A stretch of DNA of 64,000 bases. Origin: Aureimonas sp. ME7 (GTDB taxonomy: Bacteria; Pseudomonadota; Alphaproteobacteria; Rhizobiales; Rhizobiaceae). Below the pieces are notes generated by a model. It was not told where the DNA came from. It was given only the letters and a program-made list of their open reading frames with translations, and searched no databases. The position numbers were made by a program, and so were the translations under genes. Positions 55,433 to 64,000 of the stretch are shown in pieces (positions within the stretch are counted from its first letter, which is position 1; each line of letters begins with the position of its first letter). The DNA lies in the NCBI RefSeq assembly GCF_903970965.1, contig NZ_CAJCKW010000003.1, forward strand, positions 310,001 through 374,000, written 5' to 3'.

Positions 55433-56455
55433 TCAGGCGAAGAGGGCCCAGAGCTTGCGGGCGTCGATCTTGCCGAGAAGGCGCCCGCGCTCGGCGACCA
55501 CCACGTCGCCGCGCCGCAGCGTCGGCAGGACCTGGGCGAGCGGCGTTCCCGTCTGGACGAGGCCGGCAAAGCCGCTCGCCTCGTCCTCCGGCGCGATCGG
55601 CGTCATCACGTCCTGGGCTTCGAGGAAGCCGACCGGGTTGAGCTCCGACAGGAGAGCGGCCACGTGATCGCTCGCCGGCTGGAGAACGAGATCGCTTGGG
55701 CGGCCGACCTGCACCAGCCGTCCGTTGTCGAGAACCGCGACGCGGTCGCCGACGCGCAGCGCCTCGGCCGGGTCGCAGCTCGACAGGATCACCGTCTTGT
55801 CCGTGCGCTCGCGCAGGCGGCGCAGCGCGTTGACGAGCGCGGGATCGCGCCAAGCGTCCGGCGTGTCGATGGCGGTGTCGAGAAACAGGATCGGCTCGGA
55901 TCCGAGCGCTGCGAGGAGCAGTTGCACCTGCGGGCGGATGCCGGGCGGCAGATCCTCGATGCGCATGTCGGCGGCGTCGCGAAGGCCGGCACTGGCGAGT
56001 TCCAGAACGGCGCGTGGCGCCCGGTCGCGGCGCGAAACGCCGTGGCGCGCGAGATGCGCCGTGACGACGGAGGCGACGGTCCGGCGCGCGGGCAGCGGAA
56101 CGGGTGCGCGCGCGAACGCCACCGTTCGGGCCCCGTGCCGCTTGCGGTCCGCCTTGGTGGCGGTGGACAGCTCGACCGGGCCGTGCGCCGTGACGAACGA
56201 GGCCGAACCGCGCGCGATCTCGGCCGAGCCGTCGAGGGCGGCCAGCAGGCTCGTCTTGCCCGAGCCCGAACCACCGACAAGCACCAGGATCTCGCCGGGA
56301 TAAACGTCGAGATCCACGTCGATCACGGCCACCGCGCCTTCGCCCCCCAGGCGGATCGCATGGGGGCTCTCGCCCGCATCGGCGCGCCGAAGGGCGGCGC
56401 CGGGTTGGCGGCCATGGACGACGGCAAGGTGGCGGATGCTGATCTGCGGGGTCAT
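55433..56455 (-). CDS. Degenerate ProV/ChoV-like ABC ATPase, orphan
   Basis: A 340-residue ABC ATPase related to glycine-betaine/choline importers (ProV). Walker A is kept (GGSGSGKTS, 61-69). The rest is altered: the Q-loop Gln is missing around residue 113-122 (AFARAPVPLPA), the signature is LPPGIRPQ (169-176) instead of LSGGMRQR, Walker B is ILFLDTA (189-195) without the catalytic Glu, and the switch His is Cys (SSCDPAEA, 225-232). A C-terminal CBS-like part (FLEAQDVMTPI) remains. No permease or binding-protein gene is beside it. Probably inactive as an ATPase or regulatory. Confidence 0.75.
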   Translation of the reverse strand: MTPQISIRHLAVVHGRQPGAALRRADAGESPHAIRLGGEGAVAVIDVDLDVYPGEILVLVGGSGSGKTSLLAALDGSAEIARGSASFVTAHGPVELSTATKADRKRHGARTVAFARAPVPLPARRTVASVVTAHLARHGVSRRDRAPRAVLELASAGLRDAADMRIEDLPPGIRPQVQLLLAALGSEPILFLDTAIDTPDAWRDPALVNALRRLRERTDKTVILSSCDPAEALRVGDRVAVLDNGRLVQVGRPSDLVLQPASDHVAALLSELNPVGFLEAQDVMTPIAPEDEASGFAGLVQTGTPLAQVLPTLRRGDVVVAERGRLLGKIDARKLWALFA

Positions 56456-56583
56456 GGGGCGGGCTTATGCGCCAGCGGCATCCCCCGCGCAAGCGCGGCG
56501 GGACGCTGGGTTGGTAACGGTTTTGCGCCAGTTCGATCGCAAGTTTCGCGCCCCGCGCGCGGGAGATGACAAGGAGACGTCGT

Positions 56584-58263
56584 TTGTCCGAACCCCAGTC
56601 CGATATAGCCATCGCCCGCCGGGCCGAGCTCCAGCCGATCGGCGCGGTCGCGGAGCGGCTCGGCATTCCGCCGGAGGCAGTCATTCCCTACGGGCGCGAC
56701 AAGGCCAAGCTCGACGGCGCGTTTCTTCGCTCGCTCGAAGGGCGGCAGGAGGGCAAGCTGATTCTGGTGACGGCGATCAACCCGACGCCGGCCGGCGAGG
56801 GCAAGACCACGACCACAGTCGGCCTCGGGGACGGGCTGAACGCCATCGGCCGGCGTGCGGCCATCTGCCTGCGCGAGCCCTCTCTCGGCCCCTGCTTCGG
56901 GCAGAAGGGCGGGGCGGCGGGCGGCGGCCACGCCCAGGTCGTGCCGATGGAGGACATCAACCTCCACTTCACCGGCGACTTCCACGCCATCACGACGGCG
57001 CACAACCTTCTGGCGGCGATGGTGGACAACCACCTCCATTGGGGCAACGCGCTCGATCTCGACCCACGCCGCATCGTCTGGCGGCGCGTTCTCGACATGA
57101 ACGACCGGGCGCTGCGCGACATCGTCCAGTCGCTCGGCGGCCCCGCCAACGGCTTGCCGCGCGAATCCGGGTTCGACATCACGGTCGCCTCCGAAATCAT
57201 GGCGATCGTCTGCCTCGCCACCGGCCCAGAGGATCTGCGCGAGCGGCTGGGGCGGATCGTCGTCGGCTACCGACGCGACCGCTCCCGCGTCTATGCGCGC
57301 GATCTCGAGGCCGACGGCGCGATGGCGGTCCTCCTGAAGGACGCGATGCTGCCGAACCTCGTGCAGACGCTGGAGAACAACCCGGCCCTCGTCCATGGCG
57401 GCCCTTTCGCCAACATCGCGCACGGCTGCAACTCCGTGGTGGCCACTAAGGCGGCGCTGCGCATGGCCGACTACGTGGTGACGGAAGCGGGCTTCGGCGC
57501 CGATCTCGGCGCCGAGAAGTTCTTCGACATCAAGTGCCGGCAGGCCGGCTTGAAGCCGGACGTCACGGTGATCGTGGCGACCGTGCGAGCGCTCAAGATG
57601 AACGGCGGCGTCCCCAAGGATGCGCTGGGCGCCGAAAACCTCGACGCCGTGCGGCGGGGCGCCGCCAACCTCAAGCGGCACGTGGCCAACTGCATCGGCT
57701 TCGGCGTGCCGGTGATCGTCGCGGTCAACCATTTCGGCACCGACACACCAGACGAGATCGAGGCCGTAAAGGTCGCGGCGGCCGAAGCCGGTGCCGAGGC
57801 CGTCCTGTGTCGCCATTGGGCGGAGGGCTCGAAGGGCATCCTGGAACTGGCCGAGAAGGTGGCGGCGCTCGCCGATTCGGGGCGGGCCCGCTTCCGGCCC
57901 GCCTATGCCGACGAAACCAGTCTTCTCGGCAAGATCGAGACGGTGGTGAAGGACATCTACCACGGCGCGGCGGTGACGGCGGAGCCGGGCGTCCTCAAGC
58001 TTCTCGGCGAGTTCGAGGCGGACGGCTACGGCCACCTGCCGGTGTGCATGGCCAAGACGCAGTATTCCTTCTCCACCGACCCGAGCCTGCTCGGCGCCCC
58101 GAGCGGCCATGTCGTGCATGTGCGCGACGTGCGCCTGGCAGCCGGCGCTGGCTTCGTGGTGGCGATCTGCGGCGACATCCTGACCATGCCGGGGCTGCCC
58201 CGCCATCCCGCCGCCGAGCGCATCTTTCTGGACGAGGAGGGCCGCGTGGAGGGGCTGTTCTAA
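56584..58263 (+). CDS. fhs: Formate-tetrahydrofolate ligase
   Basis: A 559-residue enzyme, the usual length. I chose TTG at 56584 because AAGGAG lies 7 bases upstream, rather than an ATG 18 bases before it. The N-terminal P-loop is [20 protein letters not shown]. Other signatures are [46 protein letters not shown] and [19 protein letters not shown]. It makes 10-formyl-tetrahydrofolate from formate, ATP and THF. Confidence 0.96.
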   Translation: MSEPQSDIAIARRAELQPIGAVAERLGIPPEAVIPYGRDKAKLDGAFLRSLEGRQEGKLILVTAINPTPAGEGKTTTTVGLGDGLNAIGRRAAICLREPSLGPCFGQKGGAAGGGHAQVVPMEDINLHFTGDFHAITTAHNLLAAMVDNHLHWGNALDLDPRRIVWRRVLDMNDRALRDIVQSLGGPANGLPRESGFDITVASEIMAIVCLATGPEDLRERLGRIVVGYRRDRSRVYARDLEADGAMAVLLKDAMLPNLVQTLENNPALVHGGPFANIAHGCNSVVATKAALRMADYVVTEAGFGADLGAEKFFDIKCRQAGLKPDVTVIVATVRALKMNGGVPKDALGAENLDAVRRGAANLKRHVANCIGFGVPVIVAVNHFGTDTPDEIEAVKVAAAEAGAEAVLCRHWAEGSKGILELAEKVAALADSGRARFRPAYADETSLLGKIETVVKDIYHGAAVTAEPGVLKLLGEFEADGYGHLPVCMAKTQYSFSTDPSLLGAPSGHVVHVRDVRLAAGAGFVVAICGDILTMPGLPRHPAAERIFLDEEGRVEGLF

Positions 58264-58353
58264 AGTGCGAGCGCACCTGCAAAGCACTGGCAAATAGGGG
58301 TTGCCGGCGGATTTTCGTTGCGGGGCGGAAACGCTTCGGCTACCCATCTCGCC

Positions 58354-58401
58354 ATGGAACACGCACGCAACCGCACGAACTGGTGGCAGATCCGCTTCTA
58401 G
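58354..58401 (+). CDS. trpL: Trp leader peptide
   Basis: A 15-codon frame, MEHARNRTNWWQIRF, with tandem Trp codons (58381-58386). It precedes a mutually exclusive antiterminator/terminator structure and the trpE(G) gene. Ribosome stalling at the Trp codons when Trp-tRNA is scarce should favour antitermination. The ribosome site is weak (no clear purine block), but position and tandem Trp make the call firm. Confidence 0.93.
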   Translation: MEHARNRTNWWQIRF

Positions 58402-58470
58402 CGGCTTTGCGAACCCGTGCGCGTTCGACCAGCAAAGGCCGCTCCGGACCCCCGGCGGCCTTTTCGTTTT
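58400..58470 (+). promoter_or_regulatory. trp attenuator (antiterminator and terminator)
   Basis: Terminator: AAAGGCCGC (58434-58442) pairs with GCGGCCTTTT (58455-58464), followed by CGTTTT. Antiterminator: AGCGGCTTTGC (58400-58410) can instead pair with GCAAAGGCCGCT (58432-58443) with one bulge, which consumes the 5' arm of the terminator. The two folds share bases 58434-58443 and so exclude each other. Confidence 0.93.
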
Positions 58471-58512
58471 GAGAGGCCTCCGATCCGGCGCTCGAACGAT
58501 GGAGTGGATGGC

Positions 58513-60702
58513 ATGACTTCCCCGATCCCGACCGACGGCGCATTCCGATACCGGACGGAGGGCGGCGTTCTCGTCACGCGGCGCCGCCGCGAGGTGCCCT
58601 ACGAGGGCGCGATCGAGCCTTATGTCGATCGGCTCGACACGCGCCGAGGCGCCGTGTTCTCGTCGAACTACGAGTATCCCGGCCGATACACGCGCTGGGA
58701 CACGGCGATCGTCGATCCGCCGCTCGGCGTCACATCGTCCGGCCGGCATGTCGTCGTGGAGGCCCTGAACCCGCGGGGCCGAGTGCTTCTCGGCTTCGTC
58801 GCCGAGGCCCTTGAGGGGCACGAGGACATCGCGCGCGCGACCGGCCAGGAGGGACGTCTGGAACTCGAGATCGCGCTGCCGTCGCGCGCCTTCACGGAGG
58901 AAGAGCGCTCGCGCATGCCGACCGTCTTCTCGGTGCTGCGCGCGATCGTCGCCCTCTTCAAGTCGGACGAGGATTCCGACCTCGGGCTCTACGGCGCCTT
59001 CGGCTACGACCTCGCCTTCCAGTTCGACCGGGTGGACGAGACCCAGACGCGCGATCCCGAGCGGCGCGATCTCGTGCTCTACCTGCCGGACGAGATCCTG
59101 ATGGTGGATCACTATTCCGCCAAGGCCTATGTCGAGGAGTACCAGTTCGAGCGGGGCGGGCAGACGACGGAAGGGCTCGAAGGGGGCGGGGCGGACGCGA
59201 GCTTCCAGCCGGCCAACCGCATTCCGCCGCGCGGCGACCACAAGCCGGGCGAATACGCGGCCCTCGTGCGCCGCGCCAAGGAGAAGTTCATGCGCGGCGA
59301 CCTGTTCGAGGTCGTGCCGGGCCAGACCTTCTACGAGCGCGTCGAGCATCGCCCGTCCGAGGTGTCGCGGCGTCTCAAGGGCATCAACCCGTCGCCCTAT
59401 TCCTTCTTCATCAATCTGGGGGCCAACGAGTTCCTGATCGGCGCGAGCCCCGAAATGTTCGTGCGCGTGTCGGGCCGCCGGGTCGAGACCTGCCCGATCT
59501 CGGGCACCATCCGGCGCGGCGAGGACGCGATCTCGGATTCGGAGCAGATCCTCAAGCTCCTGAACTCCAAGAAAGACGAGTCCGAACTCACCATGTGCTC
59601 GGACGTCGATCGCAACGACAAGAGCCGCGTCTGCGAGCCGGGCTCGGTGCGCGTCATCGGCCGGCGCCAGATCGAGATGTATTCGCGCCTGATCCATACG
59701 GTGGACCATATCGAGGGCCGGCTTCGCGAGGGCATGGACGCGATGGACGCGTTCCTTTCCCACGCCTGGGCGGTGACGGTGACGGGCGCGCCGAAGCTCT
59801 GGGCCATGCGGTTCATCGAACAGAACGAGAAGAGCCCGCGCGCCTGGTACGGCGGGGCGGTCGGCATGATGCACTTCAACGGCGACATGAACACTGGCCT
59901 GACGCTGCGCACCATCCGGCTCAAGGATGGCATCGCCGAGGTGCGCGCGGGCGCGACGCTTCTCTACGATTCCAACCCGGAGGAGGAGGAAGCGGAGACG
60001 GAACTCAAGGCGTCCGCGATGATCGCCGCGATCCGCGAAGCGGGCAAGCCGGCGGCCGATCAGGCGGCGGCCGAGCGCGCCAAGGTGGGCGAGGGGGTGA
60101 AGATCCTTCTCGTCGATCACGAGGATTCCTTCGTCCATACGCTCGCCAACTACTTCCGCCAGACCGGGGCGGAGGTGACCACGGTTCGCACGCCCGTGCC
60201 GGAGGAGATCTTCGACCGCGTGTCGCCCGATCTCGTGGTTCTTTCGCCCGGTCCCGGCAATCCGGACGACTTCGACTGCCGGGGCACGATCGCTGAGGCG
60301 CGCAAGCGTGAGATGCCGATCTTCGGCGTCTGCCTCGGCCTTCAGGCGCTCGCCGAGGCCTATGGCGGCACGCTGCGCACGCTGCACGTGCCCGTCCACG
60401 GCAAGCCCTCGCGGGTGCGCGTGTCGAGCCCCGGCGTGATCTTCTCCGGCCTCGGGCCGGAAGTGACCGTCGGGCGCTACCATTCGATCTTTGCCGATCC
60501 CGTGCGCCTGCCGCGCGAGTTCGAGGTGACGGCCGAGACGGAGGACGGGATCGTGATGGCGTTCGAGCACCGGCACGAGCCGGTGGCGGCCGTCCAGTTT
60601 CACCCCGAAAGCATCATGAGTCTTGGGAGCGACGCGGGCATGCGGATGATCGAAAACGTCGTGGCGCGCCTGCCGCGCCGCGCCGGCGTCAAGGCGGCCT
60701 GA
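58513..60702 (+). CDS. trpE(G): Anthranilate synthase, fused TrpE-TrpG
   Basis: A 729-residue fusion typical of rhizobia. ATG at 58513 has GGAG 8 bases upstream. The TrpE part (about 1-520) has the chorismate motifs [36 protein letters not shown] and [10 protein letters not shown]. The TrpG part (about 530-729) has [25 protein letters not shown], nucleophile Cys in FGVCLGLQA and His-Glu in VQFHPESIM. It makes anthranilate from chorismate and glutamine. Controlled by the trpL attenuator. Confidence 0.97.
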   Translation: MTSPIPTDGAFRYRTEGGVLVTRRRREVPYEGAIEPYVDRLDTRRGAVFSSNYEYPGRYTRWDTAIVDPPLGVTSSGRHVVVEALNPRGRVLLGFVAEALEGHEDIARATGQEGRLELEIALPSRAFTEEERSRMPTVFSVLRAIVALFKSDEDSDLGLYGAFGYDLAFQFDRVDETQTRDPERRDLVLYLPDEILMVDHYSAKAYVEEYQFERGGQTTEGLEGGGADASFQPANRIPPRGDHKPGEYAALVRRAKEKFMRGDLFEVVPGQTFYERVEHRPSEVSRRLKGINPSPYSFFINLGANEFLIGASPEMFVRVSGRRVETCPISGTIRRGEDAISDSEQILKLLNSKKDESELTMCSDVDRNDKSRVCEPGSVRVIGRRQIEMYSRLIHTVDHIEGRLREGMDAMDAFLSHAWAVTVTGAPKLWAMRFIEQNEKSPRAWYGGAVGMMHFNGDMNTGLTLRTIRLKDGIAEVRAGATLLYDSNPEEEEAETELKASAMIAAIREAGKPAADQAAAERAKVGEGVKILLVDHEDSFVHTLANYFRQTGAEVTTVRTPVPEEIFDRVSPDLVVLSPGPGNPDDFDCRGTIAEARKREMPIFGVCLGLQALAEAYGGTLRTLHVPVHGKPSRVRVSSPGVIFSGLGPEVTVGRYHSIFADPVRLPREFEVTAETEDGIVMAFEHRHEPVAAVQFHPESIMSLGSDAGMRMIENVVARLPRRAGVKAA

Positions 60703-61625
60703 TGACCGCTTCCGCGATGGCGATGGCCGACGAGTCGGGGCGTCTCGTCAAGCGCACGGCGATGATGACCATCGCCGTCGCCTGCCTCGTGCTCGGCATC
60801 AAATACGCCGCCTATGCCGTGACCGGATCGGTGGCGCTGTTTTCCGACGCGCTGGAGTCCATCGTCAACGTGGTGGCGGGGGTGATCGCCCTTTGGGCGG
60901 TCAGCGTCAGCTACAAGCCGGCCGACGTCGATCATCCCTACGGACACACCAAGGCGGAGTATTTCTCCGCCGTGGTGGAAGGCGTGCTGATCGTCGTGGC
61001 GGCGCTCGTCATCCTGCGCGAGGCCTACGGGGCGTTCTTCGTGCCGCGTGCGCTCGACGCGCCGTTTCTCGGCATGGCGATCAGCGGCGGCGCGACGCTG
61101 ATCAACCTGTTCTGGGCGCTCTACCTCCTGCGCAAGGGAAGCGAGCACCGCTCTCCTGCGCTGGATGCCGACGGCCGCCACATCATGGCCGACGTCGTCA
61201 CCTCGGTCGGCGTCCTCGCGGGGCTGGGCATCGCCAGCGTGACCGGATGGGGCTTCCTCGATCCGGCACTCGCCGCGCTCGTCGCCCTCAACATCCTGCG
61301 CGAGGGATGGAAGGTCGTGGCCGCGTCCTTGTCCGGTCTGATGGATCAGGCACTCGATCCTTCCGACGATACGCGGGTTCGCGAGATCATTTCCGCCTCG
61401 GCACAAGGTGCGATCGAAGTTCACGACGTTCGCTCCCGCACTGCGGGACGCGCCGTTTTCATCGAATTCCACCTCGTCGTACCCAGCGATATGCGGGTCG
61501 CGGATGCTCACACGATCTGCGATCGGATCGAAGACAGGCTCCAGGAAGCCTTTGCGGGAGCGCGTGTTCTGATCCACGTGGAGCCCGAAGGTGAGGCCAA
61601 GCAGGTCGGCGTTCCTGTCCTTTAG
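60702..61625 (+). CDS. Cation diffusion facilitator family transporter
   Basis: A 307-residue CDF protein with six helices. Metal-site signatures: FSDALESIVNVVAG (first HxxxD-like site with Asp), DHPYGHTKAEYFSA, and ADGRHIMADVVTSVGV (His and Asp). A C-terminal cytoplasmic domain follows (VHDVRSRTAGRAVFIEFHL). It likely exports Zn2+, Fe2+ or Mn2+. ATG overlaps the trpE(G) stop by one base (TGATG). Confidence 0.93.
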   Translation: MTASAMAMADESGRLVKRTAMMTIAVACLVLGIKYAAYAVTGSVALFSDALESIVNVVAGVIALWAVSVSYKPADVDHPYGHTKAEYFSAVVEGVLIVVAALVILREAYGAFFVPRALDAPFLGMAISGGATLINLFWALYLLRKGSEHRSPALDADGRHIMADVVTSVGVLAGLGIASVTGWGFLDPALAALVALNILREGWKVVAASLSGLMDQALDPSDDTRVREIISASAQGAIEVHDVRSRTAGRAVFIEFHLVVPSDMRVADAHTICDRIEDRLQEAFAGARVLIHVEPEGEAKQVGVPVL

Positions 61626-61833
61626 TCCACTGATATTATGGACATTAATTCCTTCGACGGGAAAAAGGCAGGTAACCTTCTTTTCGCAACGCACTGTTCA
61701 TCATCTGGCTATCGAACCGGCGGGTTCGATCGCTTATATCGCGATCATCGAACGCCGCAGTAGAACGCTCCGCCTCCCAAGTCGATGGAGGGATCAAGCG
61801 CCGCGGGGTTGCGTCAATTTAAGGAATAAGAAA
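61626..61833. other. Leader region of the small exported protein gene
   Basis: About 210 bases. A perfect hairpin ATCGAACC (61711-61718) and GGTTCGAT (61723-61730) with a GGCG loop is followed by a stretch (61757-61787) similar to the D-loop through anticodon part of the tRNA-Gly in this window. The ribosome site AAGGA is at 61821-61825. Promoter not identified. Confidence 0.45.
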
Positions 61834-62199
61834 ATGAAGATCGTTGCTTTCGCTTCTGCCGCCCTCGTTTCCCTTGCGGCACTCACCGGTGCGGCTTCCG
61901 CCGCCGGCGTCGTCCCGGGCTCCGACTACTACACGGAGGCGCATGCCGACCGTGAAGCCAACAGCGTTATTCGCGGCGAGACGGCTGCCGCTCCTGCCAA
62001 TACTGTGACGGAAACCCGTTCCTTTGGCTACCCGGCTTCGACCGGCGCCACGGTGAACCTCATCCCCGGTTCACGCTACCAAAGCCGCGCCACGCAGACC
62101 AACTCGATCAACGCGGTCGCCCGCGGCGAGTATCACAATGGCTACGTCGCCGGCGCGCCGGTGTCCGGCCGCTTCGTCCCGGGCTCGGACTCGTTCTGA
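61834..62199 (+). CDS. Small exported protein with PGSxY repeats (121 aa)
   Basis: A 121-residue protein. The signal peptide is FASAALVSLAALTGAASA. The mature part has an imperfect repeat: VVPGSDYYTEAHADREANSV with IRGE, then LIPGSRYQSRATQTNSINAV with ARGE, and a final FVPGSDSF. Repeat units are about 50-60 residues apart. It has no cysteines and is probably periplasmic. Family not recognised; related small proteins are common in rhizobia. Confidence 0.78.
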   Translation: MKIVAFASAALVSLAALTGAASAAGVVPGSDYYTEAHADREANSVIRGETAAAPANTVTETRSFGYPASTGATVNLIPGSRYQSRATQTNSINAVARGEYHNGYVAGAPVSGRFVPGSDSF

Positions 62200-62241
62200 T
62201 CCCTGGCATTCGATCGGACGGTCCTCCCTCCGTCCGGTTGC

Positions 62242-62274
62242 AAAGGCCCGATCCGCAAGGATCGGGCCTTTTTT
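62242..62274 (+). terminator. Intrinsic terminator after exported-protein gene
   Basis: AAAGGCCCGATCC (62242-62254), a GCAA tetraloop, GGATCGGGCCTT (62259-62270) and a T-run. A textbook structure. Confidence 0.95.
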
Positions 62275-62319
62275 CGTTCGATACGGCAAAAGGACTTGCG
62301 CCCGCGCGGAGCCGCGTTC

Positions 62320-62454
62320 ATGTTCGCCGCCATGTCGCAGACCCGAGCCCCTTTCGAATCCACCACGACCGTCGCCACTCGGCGCGGTGTGGGTTGCGCT
62401 CGTCTGCCGGCTGGCCTTCTTCTCGTCCTTAGCGGCGATCGTCGGGCCCGTTGA
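62320..62454 (+). CDS. Candidate leucine leader peptide of leuA
   Basis: A frame of up to 44 codons (ATG 62320, or a 22-codon form from GTG 62389) ends with GLLLVLSGDRRAR: codons CTT CTT CTC GTC CTT at 62416-62430 are four leucines and one valine in a row. This is what a leucine-attenuated leader looks like, 150 bases before leuA. No good ribosome site is seen for either start, so it is tentative. Confidence 0.4.
   Translation: MFAAMSQTRAPFESTTTVATRRGVGCARLPAGLLLVLSGDRRAR

Positions 62455-64000
<1,546 letters not shown>

Noticed and set aside
56452-60603. A 1383-codon open frame on the minus strand across fhs and trpE(G)
   Set aside because: Antisense to two clear enzymes; spans a gene boundary and the trp attenuator; composition is Arg/Ala/His-rich without motifs.

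Overview
The window comes from the chromosome of a high-GC alphaproteobacterium, most likely of the Hyphomicrobiales (Rhizobiales), with an Aurantimonadaceae-like relative as the best guess. Evidence for this is the apaG-metZ-dcd block with a SAM-II riboswitch ahead of metZ, the long double-domain dCTP deaminase, the NepR/EcfG/PhyR general stress response locus, the three-gene N-acetylglutaminylglutamine amide (NAGGN) osmolyte operon, the divergent dctA / dctBD locus, and a fused trpE(G) preceded by a Trp leader peptide. It reads as core chromosome. I saw no insertion sequence, integrase, CRISPR array, rRNA or prophage. One tRNA (Gly, CCC) is present.

Layout: 1-8145 holds the end of a GGDEF-EAL protein, a small orphan gene, a four-gene ferric-siderophore ABC importer with overlapping stop/start codons, an FAD-linked 2-hydroxyacid dehydrogenase and a secreted serine hydrolase. 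8241-13834 holds apaG, metZ with its SAM-II riboswitch, dcd, tRNA-Gly, a prohibitin-like protein preceded by a 33-residue membrane peptide, a lone gene-transfer-agent-type spike base protein and a Tyr/Arg-rich lipoprotein. 13860-18488 is the NAGGN operon. 18624-25672 holds a MaoC hydratase, gph, two small genes, dctD-dctB and, divergently, dctA with a sigma-54 promoter and two upstream activator sites, then a PilZ protein. 25798-33911 holds a PHA-system protein, an RhlE-type helicase, a manganese catalase and ferritin-like pair, a D,D-carboxypeptidase, an Uup-type ABC-F protein and a LysR regulator. 34277-38697 is an RND efflux pair.

39027-48692 centres on the general stress response: nepR-ecfG (minus), phyR (plus) and an HWE-type histidine kinase, flanked by small membrane or envelope proteins (PRC-barrel, DUF1328, holin-like, YqjD/DUF883-like), a diacylglycerol-kinase-type lipid kinase and small lipoproteins. 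Sequences matching the EcfG promoter (GGAAC, 16-17 nt, CGTT or TGTT) precede the kinase, the DUF1328 gene, the PRC-barrel gene and the distant manganese catalase, so these probably form part of one stress regulon.

48799-64000 is metabolic: an Mrp/ApbC Fe-S carrier, a complete dppABCDF dipeptide importer, an orphan ProV-like ATPase that has lost most catalytic motifs, fhs, the attenuated trpE(G) gene, a cation-diffusion facilitator, a small repeat-containing exported protein and the start of leuA, which may have its own leucine leader peptide. Annotation rests on reading the sequence and recalling family motifs; no database search was possible.
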